IMG/VR virus record: IMGVR_UViG_3300046459_000436
Span: 16,674-80,673 of that record
Reading direction: 5' to 3' (one strand)
DNA from: a virus
DNA: 64,000 bases
Shown here: positions 1 through 8,176 of the stretch, in pieces
How the letters are laid out: every line of letters starts with the position of its first letter
Position numbering within the stretch: position 1 is the stretch's first letter
Position numbers and translations under genes: made by a program
Notes under the pieces: model-generated
What the model was told of the DNA's origin: nothing
The model's input: only the letters and a program-made list of their open reading frames with translations
Databases searched by the model: none

Positions 1-815
1 CTCTGCACGCCTTCGGATTGGTACAGCGACAGGGCGCCTTGGTCGGCGGCGGTGGTCATGGCCCAGTCGACAATGAACGCGACTGATTCCACGTCCGTGC
101 CGGTGAGGACGTTCATCGCGTCCTCAATCATCTGGTCGCGGCTGGCACCGTCCTCGGCCCCTTGCGCGAGTATCCGACCGAGGTCTGCCGCGGCCCGGTC
201 GATAGTGCGGCCGAGCCAGCCGCCCGTGTCCGCCCAGATCTCGTCGAGGCGTTCCAGGGACTGGTAGGCGTCGCCGAAGGCGATGTTCCAGTCGAGGCCG
301 ATCCGGTTGGCGCGTTCGGCGGCGATGGCGACCGCGTTGACCATGCCCTCCGCCCGGCCGGCTGCGATGGCATTCCTCAGCGCGGTGCGCAGGGCATCCC
401 ATCCGGCGCCGGCTGCGTCGGCGATTGCGTGCAGCATGGCTTTGGCGGCTTCGAGTGCTTCAGTGCGGATGCTGGGCTTGCCGTGGTCGGCTTCGGTGAG
501 TCCGGCCTGCTGCCGGAACCGGTCAACCACGGCGGCGACCGCGTCCCGGCCGATGAGGTCGCGCCACGCATCGGCCACGAATGGTACGTGCTTGGCCTGC
601 TGCTCCTCGCGGCGTTGGAACAGTAGCGCCCACATGCCTTCGAGCTTGCCGAGGTCGATGGTGACTTCGAGGATGCGCGGGTCGTCAGCGTGCTCGATGG
701 CGAGCGCCACGGCTGCGGTGGAAGCGCGCCGCACGCGGTTCGTCATCGGCCCCCCGGAGACGGCCCAGCCTGCAGCGAACGCCTCGCGGGCGAAGCCCTC
801 AATGGGGTGCGGCAT
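1..815 (-). CDS. MuF-like minor head protein (3' end beyond window)
   Basis: Reading the minus strand from an ATG at 815 gives an uninterrupted frame of about 271 codons that runs off the left edge, so the C-terminus is missing. A good ribosome site (AAGGGGGG) sits just upstream. The product is alpha-helical and soluble, with no signal peptide or membrane segment. Its place shortly after portal, and its visible end (the region around DWAMTTAADQGALSLYQSEG), resemble the helical N-terminal part of Mu gpF-type minor head proteins, which bind the portal inside the capsid. Family assignment is inference from context and general look; a scaffold or protease role is possible. Confidence 0.6.
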   Translation of the reverse strand, partial: MPHPIEGFAREAFAAGWAVSGGPMTNRVRRASTAAVALAIEHADDPRILEVTIDLGKLEGMWALLFQRREEQQAKHVPFVADAWRDLIGRDAVAAVVDRFRQQAGLTEADHGKPSIRTEALEAAKAMLHAIADAAGAGWDALRTALRNAIAAGRAEGMVNAVAIAAERANRIGLDWNIAFGDAYQSLERLDEIWADTGGWLGRTIDRAAADLGRILAQGAEDGASRDQMIEDAMNVLTGTDVESVAFIVDWAMTTAADQGALSLYQSEGVQ

Positions 816-867
816 GGGCACCCCCCTTCAGCGCCAGGATTGGAGACCCAAGAGGAAAGCAACGCCC

Positions 868-1647
868 TCATGGCTTCTGAGGCGAAGCCTGCCTCCGGGC
901 TCGCGCCCGCTCCCGCAGGCAGGTTCGGCACTTGCGGCTGGGAGTCTTGCCATTACCGCTTCGCTCGATCACGGTATTTGCCTCGTCATAGGGGTGACCC
1001 TGAGGGCAGTGTGTCTTCCGCCCTGGCCGCCCCTGTGCGCGCCACTCTGCCCACCACTTTCGTTTCGCCTCTGCGACCTTCGCCCGCGAGGACGCGTTGG
1101 TCATCGGCTGAAGTGCGCGCGCCTTGGCTGCTTTGCTCAGCTTGCCCCGGGTCTCGTCCGAGGTGATGCTTCCCGCCGCTCGCCAGTCTGCCCAGCGTTT
1201 CGTCGTGGCCTCCGAGACCGCCTTCCGTGTGTTCGCTGGAATCGTCTTGCCCTTGTGCACGCGACTGACGGCCTGGCGCCGGACGGGGTCTTTCATCCGT
1301 TCGAGGGCGGCCTGCCGAATCCGCTCTCGGGTTTCGGGGGATGCGATGCGCCCCAGGGTTCCAGGGCCGCCATCAGTCGCGTTGGTCAGGCGAGCGCCCT
1401 GAGCTCTGTACGTGGTGATCCATCGCCGCTCGGCTTCTCCGTGGCTCTCGATCGGAACGATCTCAATCTCCGTCATGACTGGCGAGACACCGACTTTGAG
1501 CAATGAGCGGATCCACCGGCTCTTGTAGTCCTGGCGCCCAGTATCGGAGATGTGCCCTCGAAGCCGCTCGGCGAGCGAGCGTGTTGTGACCCCGACGTAG
1601 CGAACTTCACCGTTACGAGGGTCACTCAACGTGTAGATCCAGGCCAT
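868..1647 (-). CDS. GIY-YIG homing endonuclease
   Basis: About 259 residues. The N-terminus has the GIY-YIG core (WIYTLSDPRNGEVRYVGVT then a catalytic-type Arg in SLAERLRGH), followed by repeated NUMOD-like basic helices (SPETRERIRQAALERMKDP; ANTRKAVSEATTKRW; SDETRGKLSKAAKARA) and a C-terminal Cys/His cluster (CPQGHPYDEANT ... CRTCLRERARAR) that looks like a zinc-binding DNA contact module. This is the usual layout of free-standing phage homing endonucleases. It sits between portal and the MuF-like gene, a typical intergenic invasion site. Start chosen at 1647, directly before the GIY motif; an ATG at 1665 is an alternative and would lie inside the palindrome at 1663-1682. Confidence 0.85.
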   Translation of the reverse strand: MAWIYTLSDPRNGEVRYVGVTTRSLAERLRGHISDTGRQDYKSRWIRSLLKVGVSPVMTEIEIVPIESHGEAERRWITTYRAQGARLTNATDGGPGTLGRIASPETRERIRQAALERMKDPVRRQAVSRVHKGKTIPANTRKAVSEATTKRWADWRAAGSITSDETRGKLSKAAKARALQPMTNASSRAKVAEAKRKWWAEWRAQGRPGRKTHCPQGHPYDEANTVIERSGNGKTPSRKCRTCLRERARARRQASPQKP

Positions 1648-1662
1648 CCGCTCATGCACGTC

Positions 1663-1682
1663 CATGTACATCAATGTACATG
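1663..1682. promoter_or_regulatory. TGTACA palindromic operator
   Basis: Perfect inverted repeat CATGTACAT-CA-ATGTACATG holding two TGTACA cores (1665-1670 and 1675-1680). It lies between the divergent homing endonuclease and the antitoxin-like gene. TGTACA is the known core bound by YefM-type antitoxins at the E. coli yefM-yoeB operator, so autoregulation of the antitoxin gene, with side effects on the endonuclease, is the natural reading. Confidence 0.7.
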
Positions 1683-1708
1683 AGTGGCTCTCTCTGTACT
1701 CTGGCGTT

Positions 1709-1903
1709 ATGAAGGAAGAACCAGTCGAGATGAGTACCGCTGAAGTTCGCACGAACCTTGCGGACGTGGTCAACGCGGCAGTCCGAAACCGGATCACTTT
1801 CGTGACCAGTCGCGGGCGCCGCGTGGCGGCGGTTGTCCCGCTATCCATCGCCGAGGAGGCAGTGGAACGCGAAGACGGGGGCCCTAGCCGACCCGCTTCT
1901 TGA
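1709..1903 (+). CDS. Phd/YefM-type antitoxin (orphan)
   Basis: 64 residues: MSTAEVRTNLADVVNAAV is the classical Phd/YefM N-terminal DNA-binding segment, followed by the typical beta strand TFVTSRGRRVAAVVPL. It is the only plus-strand gene in the head module, divergent from the homing endonuclease. No RelE/YoeB/Doc-like toxin gene follows; its end overlaps the small minus ORF after portal. Start taken at the ATG at 1709, 27 bases after the TGTACA operator; no clear Shine-Dalgarno, so translation may be leaderless. Probably autoregulatory. Whether it neutralises a host toxin or only regulates transcription cannot be told from sequence. Confidence 0.8.
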   Translation: MKEEPVEMSTAEVRTNLADVVNAAVRNRITFVTSRGRRVAAVVPLSIAEEAVEREDGGPSRPAS

Positions 1904-1979
1904 TGAGCGGCAGCACATCCTTGGCGCGCAGCGGATGGTTCGGAGGATCGGGCGGCAGCGGTTCAGGCGGCACGCTCAT
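1884..1979 (-). CDS. 31-residue ORF overlapping the portal end
   Basis: A proline-rich start (MSVPPEPLPPDPPNHP) followed by a short basic tail ending KKRVG. The ATG at 1979 has a very strong ribosome site (CCAGGAGGTGTCG) inside the end of portal, so translational coupling is expected. It stops 20 bases before the 3' end of the antitoxin gene on the other strand. It may be a genuine short phage gene or the surviving N-terminus of a head gene cut off when the endonuclease/antitoxin unit inserted. Confidence 0.5.
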   Translation of the reverse strand: MSVPPEPLPPDPPNHPLRAKDVLPLIKKRVG

Positions 1980-3528
1980 CGACACCTCCTGGCAGCGTGG
2001 CCAGCGCCTCCCGCAGCCGAGCCCTGTACCGGGCATGCAGCGCCTCGACGGGCGGCTCCTTCTCCGGCTCAGCTGGCTCCTCGGATTGCCCTGGGGGCGC
2101 CTTGCCCGCGAACGCGGCGAGCTGGGGCGGCACGGGGGCGGGCTCGGGCTTCTCCACCGCGATCGGCTCGCCGTGCTCTGGCGCAGCTGGCTCCAGAGCG
2201 GTGCCGCGGAGTCTGTTGGCGATGAACGCCTTGGATGCGGCATCCATGTCGGCCCACTTCACCAGGTTGGTGCGGTCGATCAGGACCGGCTGGTCGCCGC
2301 CGTCGACAGGGGGTTCGCCGATGTCGGCTCGGGCCCGGTTGAGGGTCCATTCACCGTTGCGGATCCGCATGTCACGGATGTCCTCAACGGTCTTGGAGTC
2401 ACGCATGTCGACATCACGGAACTTGAGCTTCCAGCCTTCGACGCCGAAGCCGTTCTTCGCGAGGTGGAAGTTCAGGGCCTCCAGCACCAGTTCGGCCAAC
2501 GGCTGGCATGTGTTGACCATGAACGTGCGGTCCTGCGCCTCGCCGGTGCCGCCGCCGAGGTTCCCGGACTCGATGATGCCGACCTTGGATGGCGGAACCC
2601 CGTAGGCGGCGATGATCTCGTCGCGCTTCTGGTTGAGGAACTGCAGGTAGTCCATGGTGCGGGACTGCGACAGTTCGTTGACGCCGGCGCCGCCCTTGGT
2701 GTTGATCGGGTTGCCGATGTTGCGCGGGCCGATGTTGCGCTGCTGGTACTGGGCGTTCCACCGGTTGATGTCCGACGGGGAGGCGCCCGCCGGGTGGTCC
2801 ACATGGAGGACCGGGGGGCAGCCCTTCCGGAAGATCTCCTTCGAGGTTGCTGCCGAGAACAGCCAGGACACGATCGGCAGCATCGCCGCCTGCGTCGGGC
2901 TGACACCGAACACCCCGGACCGCGGCGAATCCAGCGAAATGTGGATGACGTCGCGCGGCTCGAACGTCGCCCGCTGGCCGAGTTCGGTGACCTGCACGTA
3001 GCTGGTGATCGTGCCATGTTCGTCGGCGATCGGCAGCATGCTCGGGCAGTCCAGCGAGTACAGGGCGACCGGCTGCTGGCCGAGCCAGACGACCTCGATG
3101 AACGCGTCACCGAACACGAGCAGGTCGGTGATGACGCCGCGGAGGATCTGCCGGACATTCTCCCGCGGGTTGCAGTAGGCCAGCATCCGCTCCAGCAGGA
3201 GCACCTGCTGTGGCTTGTCCGGCTGCTCCTCGTCGCCCTCACCGTTGTCGTTGTCCCAGTCGGTGACGAGGCCGCCCGCAGTGATGGTGCGCGCGATGGC
3301 GTTCACGGATGCCCACGACCAGGGACAGGCGAGGTACGCCTCGTAGAGCTGGTTCAGCATCGATCGGCGGTCGGACTGGGTGGCTGCGCCGATGCCCTGA
3401 TTGGACTCGGTCAGGCCACCCGGGCTGATGCCGTACTCGAAGCCCGAACGCTCCGGGAGCTTCGCCGGGGCCGTCTCCAGCACCTCGGTCTCCGACCGCA
3501 GACTGTTCCACCAGGTGCGCAGACTCAC
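1963..3528 (-). CDS. Phage portal protein
   Basis: 521 residues, normal for HK97/SPP1-like portals. The portal forms the dodecameric ring at the capsid vertex through which terminase pumps DNA. Visible hallmarks are an N-terminal region with SWASVNAIARTITAGGLV, a central domain with WLFSAATSKEIFRKG, and GVPPSKVGIIESGNLGGGTGEAQDRTF typical of actinophage portals; the C-terminus is Pro/Glu-rich. GTG start at 3528 overlaps the terminase stop by GTGA, so the two are translationally coupled. The next gene overlaps its 3' end. Confidence 0.9.
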   Translation of the reverse strand: MSLRTWWNSLRSETEVLETAPAKLPERSGFEYGISPGGLTESNQGIGAATQSDRRSMLNQLYEAYLACPWSWASVNAIARTITAGGLVTDWDNDNGEGDEEQPDKPQQVLLLERMLAYCNPRENVRQILRGVITDLLVFGDAFIEVVWLGQQPVALYSLDCPSMLPIADEHGTITSYVQVTELGQRATFEPRDVIHISLDSPRSGVFGVSPTQAAMLPIVSWLFSAATSKEIFRKGCPPVLHVDHPAGASPSDINRWNAQYQQRNIGPRNIGNPINTKGGAGVNELSQSRTMDYLQFLNQKRDEIIAAYGVPPSKVGIIESGNLGGGTGEAQDRTFMVNTCQPLAELVLEALNFHLAKNGFGVEGWKLKFRDVDMRDSKTVEDIRDMRIRNGEWTLNRARADIGEPPVDGGDQPVLIDRTNLVKWADMDAASKAFIANRLRGTALEPAAPEHGEPIAVEKPEPAPVPPQLAAFAGKAPPGQSEEPAEPEKEPPVEALHARYRARLREALATLPGGVDERAA

Positions 3529-5038
3529 GGGACGTTCACCGTCCCCCCAGCGCGCGGCGCCTCATCGTCATCGAACCACCAGGCGTCGTCGCTCGGCGCA
3601 GACTCGGACGGGCGCACGGCCATCGTCGGCCCGAGCGGCTTCAGAACCTCCGTGGTGGCGACCGGGGCTGCGTCGTCGAGGATGACGAACTCTGGGCCGG
3701 AGCCAAGGTTGGACAGGAGGTACCTGACCGCGTCGGCCAAGTGGTCATCTGCGGTGGTGTCGGCGTCTTCCGGGTCACCCTTGGTGGCGTGCGGCAGATC
3801 CGACAGTTCCCGGTAGAGATCGGGGCACGTCGTGAAGATGTGCATTTTCGGGCAGGTGTCCCAGCCCTGCGCCCGGTGATGCGGGCAGGCCGGCGCCTCG
3901 GCAAGGTAGGAACGCACCCGCTGCCAGCCGATGACGCGGGAGCCCGCTCCCTTGCCGGCCTGGGCCAGGTGCACTCCGTTGTCGGCGTACACCGCGGCAA
4001 TGGGCTTCGCATCGCCGCGGGTGGCCCACATCGCGTCATCGGCGTACCGCACGGCGATGTGTTCGCCGTGCGCTTCGGCCGCGAGGATGCTCTGGGCCTG
4101 CTCCGCTTCGCCGACTCCGCGCCGGTAGATCTCGCGGTAGACCCAGACGCGACCGTCTTCGTCGACGGCAGCCCATAGGACTGCCCAGGGGGCTGCGAAG
4201 CCCCAGTCGATGCCGTTGTATCGCTTCCACGTCGCGGGCAGTGCGATCGGCTCGATGACGTGCCGGTCGCGCTTGAGTTGGAACATCTGGCCTTGGAACA
4301 CGTCCCAGTCCCCGTCCAGGAATGCGGCCCGCAACTTTTCGGGCAGCGCCTTGAGGTCGGCGGCGTATTCAGGGTTGACGTGGGGGTTGTCGGACAGCTT
4401 CGACGGGATGAAGCGCACCGTGCGCCCGCGCTCATCGACGATGACCTTGCTGCCGTAGCCAGTGGGCTTGATGTAGCGGGTCTTCACCGCGCCGTGGCCC
4501 GGGCCGCCCGGGTTGGTGCCGGAGCGGATGCCGAGAACGGGGATGTCGCGGCGTCCGGACCGCAGCCGGGATTCGAGGAAGCTGCACACGTCGGGTGGGG
4601 TGAGGGTCCGCTCGTCGAAGATAAGCAGCTGGTACTGGCCGCCCTGCCTGCGGGTGGCGTCCTGGACGGTCTCGGCGTACCGAAACATGATCAGGCTGCC
4701 GTTGGGGAACCGGAGCTCGTACTCGGTGCCGTTCCAGCGGGCCCCGAGGTCTTTGGCGAAGTTGAGGTTCACCAGTTCGGCGATCAGTGACTCTTTGAGT
4801 TCGCCGTAGGTGCGGCGGAAAGCCCCGACGCGCAGCCCCGGGTAGCGGACGCATTCCCGGATGGCGTGCGCTGTCAGGGCCCGGCTTTTCCCCCGCCCGC
4901 AGCGCCGCCGAACAGGACGTCGAACTCTTCTGCACTGTGGAAGGTCAGCTGCTTCGGGGTGGGGGTGTAGCCGAGGGCGCCGAAGACGTCCTGTGGGGGT
5001 GCTTCCAGCATCTGGGCGGCGAGGATGAGGGCGTCCAC
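3525..5038 (-). CDS. terL: Terminase large subunit, -1 frameshift in Walker A
   Basis: ATP-driven packaging motor and headful or cos nuclease. From GTG 5038 (ribosome site GGAAGGGGTGAG) the frame reads normally to FGGAAGGGK (residues 43-51) and then stops at 4874-4876 after 54 codons. The -1 frame from the AGC at 4886 continues as SRALTAHAIREC to 3525. Joined, they give a canonical P-loop GGAAGGGKS, Walker B LLIFDE (about residues 138-143) and RuvC-like nuclease acidic residues in GIDWGFAAPW and TADDHLADAV, about 505 residues in all. The join falls on G GGA AAA (4886-4892), a textbook -1 slippery heptamer, but a lost A in the run would look the same. A frame open from 5045 with a nonsensical Arg-rich N-terminus also spans the region and is not the real product. 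Confidence 0.85.
4886..4892 (-). promoter_or_regulatory. Candidate -1 slippery heptamer in terL
   Basis: On the minus strand the zero-frame codons are GGG GGA AAA GCC; the heptamer G GGA AAA fits X XXY YYZ. A -1 slip gives GGG AAA AGC CGG, exactly restoring the Walker A Lys-Ser. Zero-frame translation would end 4 codons later. Could also be a one-base deletion in an A5 run, real or from sequencing. Confidence 0.5.
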
Positions 5039-5055
5039 GACTCACCCCTTCCTGA

Positions 5056-5769
5056 TCAGACGGCGCGGAGGTGGCGGGCGGCGACTTGCTTGGCCGCGGC
5101 AGCAGATTCGCCGGTCACGCCAGCCGCGATGAGTGCCGCGTCGATGGCCCGCAACACGGTCTCGGCCTGCTTCTCGGTGATTGCCGCAAGCCTCTCGTCG
5201 ATGTTGAGGCGGGCGATGTTGGCGAGCAGCGTTCCGGCCTGGTTGACGGCCCTTTCGTACAGGGCGACTTCGGCGCGGAGTTGCTCGCCGGCGCCGCCCT
5301 TGTAGCGGATCTCTTCGAGTTCGTTGACCTTGGCGCCGAGCGCGTTCTTGAACGCGAGCACTTCGCCGGCCAGCTCGCTGAGTGCGGTGAGCGGGTTGTC
5401 GACGGGGCTGGCGCCGATCTGGACGAGCAGCTTGTTGGCTTCCTTCATCAGCTTCACCTCCGCGATCCGCTTCCCCGCCGCTTTGAGGGCGTTGGGTGCT
5501 TTGCCGCCGTGCGCCTTGCAGACGTCCTGGCCCCTCATGGCCCAGTCGGTGCAGCGCTGTCCGGCGTTGTGGCCGTTCTTGGTGGTGCCGGTGCAGCGGC
5601 GTTCGTCGGGTGCTTTGCCGATGAGGCCTTGGCCGCTGTGGCGGTGGCAGACGTCGTAGCCGGGGAGCGTCCAGAGTTGGCAGCGTCCGCGGGGGTCGCC
5701 GCTGGGGTAGAGGCGGATGGTGACGCATTGCCGGTCTGGGGGTGGCTTGCGGGGGCCGGGGTGTGCCAT
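5056..5769 (-). CDS. Terminase small-subunit-like protein
   Basis: 237 residues, starting at the ATG in TAATG that overlaps the stop of the upstream gene. The first 90 residues hold Cys/His pairs (CQLWTLPGYDVCHRH, CTGTTKNG...CTDWAMRGQDVCKAHGG) and the signature HGGKAPNALKAAGKRI, a motif common in actinophage terminase small subunits; the rest is helical and coiled-coil-like. Directly precedes the large subunit with an 18-base gap. Role inferred: recognises packaging DNA and recruits the motor. Confidence 0.6.
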   Translation of the reverse strand: MAHPGPRKPPPDRQCVTIRLYPSGDPRGRCQLWTLPGYDVCHRHSGQGLIGKAPDERRCTGTTKNGHNAGQRCTDWAMRGQDVCKAHGGKAPNALKAAGKRIAEVKLMKEANKLLVQIGASPVDNPLTALSELAGEVLAFKNALGAKVNELEEIRYKGGAGEQLRAEVALYERAVNQAGTLLANIARLNIDERLAAITEKQAETVLRAIDAALIAAGVTGESAAAAKQVAARHLRAV

Positions 5770-6194
5770 TAGCTGCTGCCGGTAGTCCAGTGCTCGGGCA
5801 GCAGTGTCGGCGCGGGTTCGTCGACCGGCTCGGGCTCGGGCAGCGGCTCGGGGGTGCAGTCGCAGCCGGGCAGGTCCGCCTCGCTGGGCGCGGTGCAGCT
5901 GCTGGCATGGACGAGTGCGGCGGCGTCCATGTCGATGGCGTGCGGTCCGCAGGCGAAGACGGGGGTGGTGCACTCGTCGGCCTGCGGGAGCGGCCCGAAC
6001 TCGGGGGCCGGGAGCTGAGGGTCGGCGAGGAGGAGCCGCTCGTCGCGCTTCTCCTGTTCGAGGGTGATGTGCGCGGCGAGTTCGGCGGCGGTGAGGCGCC
6101 GCCGCCACTGCACGATCGCCCGGTCGGGGCAGGCCGTACACCGCGGGCCTGCGGGCGCCGGAGCGGCCGGGGTGGTGTCGGCAGGGCTGGTCAC
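5769..6194 (-). CDS. Cys-rich phage hypothetical protein
   Basis: 141 residues from GTG 6194, preceded by a strong GAGGAGG. The N-terminal part has CTACPDRAIVQWRRRLTAAELAAHITLEQEKRDERLL, the middle has several Cys (ECTTPVFACGPH; SSCTAPSEADLPGCDC) and the tail is Pro/Glu-rich. Likely a small metal-binding protein made with the packaging operon. No specific function recognised. Confidence 0.65.
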   Translation of the reverse strand: MTSPADTTPAAPAPAGPRCTACPDRAIVQWRRRLTAAELAAHITLEQEKRDERLLLADPQLPAPEFGPLPQADECTTPVFACGPHAIDMDAAALVHASSCTAPSEADLPGCDCTPEPLPEPEPVDEPAPTLLPEHWTTGSS

Positions 6195-6204
6195 AGTGGC
6201 CTCC

Positions 6205-7611
6205 TCAGGCGGGTTCTGGGCCGATGTTTTCGAGGCGCATCCGGAACGGGTACGCGGTGTGGGCGTAGACGACTCCGGAGCCGGTGCCCTGATGCGCGAG
6301 CGCGACCGTGATGCTGCCCGCGTTGATGTGACCGGCGCCGATGGTGAACATCTCAACCATCTCCTCGTACCCGAAGCTCAGCGAGGGGTACAGGTCCGGG
6401 TCACCCTCAGGGAGCGGGCTGCTGGTGAAAGTGCCCGCATAGATGGCGATCGCGCCCGCGTTGTCGAGGAGGGCCCAGTCGAGGAAGTGGCTGCCGGCGC
6501 GCATGAACCCGCCGTGGACCTTGATGCGGTCGCCCACGGCCGCCGCAATCGAGCACTGGAGCTTCGTCGTCGCGGACGTCTGCACGATCGTCCACGACGC
6601 GGCCGACGGCAGGCCACCCAGGTTGTCGTCGGTGATGCGAATGCTGGCCGTGCGGGTCGATGAGCCGCCGCTACCAGCCGGGAGCACTACCCCGATCGTC
6701 CCGGATGCCGACCGGACCTTGAGGACGCCACCCTCGACGTACAGCACTGCACCGGAGGCCGGGTTGCTGTCGGGGATAGTGACTGCATTGGGCAGGTGCA
6801 GCACCCCAACGCCGTCGCCGAAGTCGACACCGCCGTCCAGCAGCGCAACATTTGGCCCGCTCACCCCGGGCTGCACGCGCAGCACGGGCACACCGTTGGC
6901 CGAGTCGACGAGGTACAGGTCTTGTGACCCCGGACCCATCTGCCAGGCCCAGCGGTCCACGCCCGCCGTGCGCAGTCCGTAGGCGGCGTAGTTGGTGGTG
7001 GCACCGCGGTCCACGGCGTTGATGGCGGTGCCGGTGGAGTCGACGATGAGGTTGCCGTCGGCGATGGTGACGGTGCCATCGACGGTGCCGCCGCCATCAA
7101 GGGCGAGGTACTTCGCGGCGGCGTCAGCTTCGGCAGCCGCTGTTGCGGCATCGGCCTTCGTCGTGGCATCCGTGGCCGCCGCGCCGATCGCCGCCGCCTG
7201 GGCCGCGTTGGCCTTGGTGGTCGCATCGGTTGCCGCTGCGGCCTGGGCGGCTGCTGCTGCTCCGATCGTGTCGAAGTCGCCGACCGCATGGGTGGCCGCC
7301 GTGCCGAGACCGAGGTTGTTGCGGGAGGTAGTGGCGTTCTGTACGTCGGACAGATTGTTCTCGGCGAGCAGCGCCCCGACCGTGCCGGCGCCGCCGAAGG
7401 TGATGCCGCTGCCTGGCCATGCTCCGGCCACCTTGGGTCCGTACAGGACTGCAGAGGTGGGGTAGTTGGTGGTGTCCACGTAGTAGTCGCCGTCGATGCC
7501 CGTACCGCTGGACGGTGCGCCGACGCCGTTGAGAACGGCGTTGCCGCGCGGGCCTTGTGCGCCGGTTGGGGAGACGATGACGGTGGGTGGGGCGGTGACG
7601 GTGACGGGCAC
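6205..7611 (-). CDS. Tail fibre / receptor-binding-like protein
   Basis: About 468 residues. Starts with a short collagen-like stretch (GAQGPRGNA), then a Gly-rich linker and NNLSDVQNATTSRNNLGLGTAA, the repeat seen in trimeric tail fibres of many phages, an Ala-rich coiled segment (about 130-175) built from near-repeats of AAATDATTKA, and a beta-rich C-terminal head. Start at GTG 7611 gives the best spacing from AGGAGGTG; a GTG at 7617 is possible. It is unusual to find a fibre gene upstream of terminase; it could instead decorate the head. Confidence 0.75.
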   Translation of the reverse strand: MPVTVTAPPTVIVSPTGAQGPRGNAVLNGVGAPSSGTGIDGDYYVDTTNYPTSAVLYGPKVAGAWPGSGITFGGAGTVGALLAENNLSDVQNATTSRNNLGLGTAATHAVGDFDTIGAAAAAQAAAATDATTKANAAQAAAIGAAATDATTKADAATAAAEADAAAKYLALDGGGTVDGTVTIADGNLIVDSTGTAINAVDRGATTNYAAYGLRTAGVDRWAWQMGPGSQDLYLVDSANGVPVLRVQPGVSGPNVALLDGGVDFGDGVGVLHLPNAVTIPDSNPASGAVLYVEGGVLKVRSASGTIGVVLPAGSGGSSTRTASIRITDDNLGGLPSAASWTIVQTSATTKLQCSIAAAVGDRIKVHGGFMRAGSHFLDWALLDNAGAIAIYAGTFTSSPLPEGDPDLYPSLSFGYEEMVEMFTIGAGHINAGSITVALAHQGTGSGVVYAHTAYPFRMRLENIGPEPA

Positions 7612-7620
7612 GGTCACCTC

Positions 7621-7992
7621 CTACTGTGCGGCGACGAGGGAGCTGTTGAAGGTGCCCTCGACCCAGCAGGTTGCCGTGGTGAGACCGGGATTGGCCCACA
7701 GCGCGTGCGGGCGGGCACCCTTGCCGAGGAGCGTGGTGGCCGCCGGGGTCAGAGTCACGGTCACGGTGGCGGTGGGGATGTCCACGGCGATCTGACCCTG
7801 TGCGGTCGCGGTGGTGGTGACCTTGACGAGCGGGGGCACGGTGGCGTCGGTGACGTTCGACCGGATGACGAACTCCCACGTCATCCCCGTCAGGTTCACG
7901 AGGGTGCCGTCACCGTTCTTGAGGGTGAACGACTGCACCCACTGCGATCCGGCGGCCGTAAAGGTGTTCCACTGCATCGGTAGCGCGGCCAC
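7621..7992 (-). CDS. Phage structural-like beta protein
   Basis: 123 residues, all-beta in appearance (FTAAGSQWVQSFTLKNGDG; LTGMTWEFVIRSNV; ATVTVTLTPAATTLLG). The pattern resembles the small immunoglobulin-like or BppU-type N-terminal baseplate/fibre proteins that precede fibre genes. It lies 9 bases before the fibre gene on the same strand, suggesting an attachment or chaperone partner. Confidence 0.65.
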   Translation of the reverse strand: MAALPMQWNTFTAAGSQWVQSFTLKNGDGTLVNLTGMTWEFVIRSNVTDATVPPLVKVTTTATAQGQIAVDIPTATVTVTLTPAATTLLGKGARPHALWANPGLTTATCWVEGTFNSSLVAAQ

Positions 7993-8004
7993 GATCCACC
8001 GCCC

Positions 8005-8166
8005 TTAGCTGAGGTGCTGTCCGGCGTGAATCACGAACGGGATCCCGAAGGCGACGAGCCCGGCGGCGACCATCCGTACCCGGTCGAGGGCCGGTGTCGC
8101 ATTGGGGGCGATCGCGGCGAGGCCCCAGATGACGACGGCGATCAGGTAGCAGATCAGGTCAAGCAC
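8005..8166 (-). CDS. Small membrane protein
   Basis: 53 residues from GTG 8166 behind GAGGAGG. One clear hydrophobic helix (LICYLIAVVIWGLAAIAP) and a second weaker one (MVAAGLVAFGIPFVIHAG). Function unknown; it sits in the head/fibre operon rather than the lysis cassette. Confidence 0.65.
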   Translation of the reverse strand: MLDLICYLIAVVIWGLAAIAPNATPALDRVRMVAAGLVAFGIPFVIHAGQHLS

Positions 8167-8176
8167 GGTGGCCTCC

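Noticed and set aside
1900-3816. 638-codon plus-strand open frame across the portal gene
   Set aside because: Mirror frame in GC-rich DNA; no ribosome site, Arg/Val/Gly composition without motifs, while the opposite strand holds a clear portal protein.
5769-6356. Longer start for the Cys-rich gene
   Set aside because: The extra N-terminus is Arg/Ser-rich out-of-family sequence overlapping the fibre end; GTG 6194 has the strong ribosome site.
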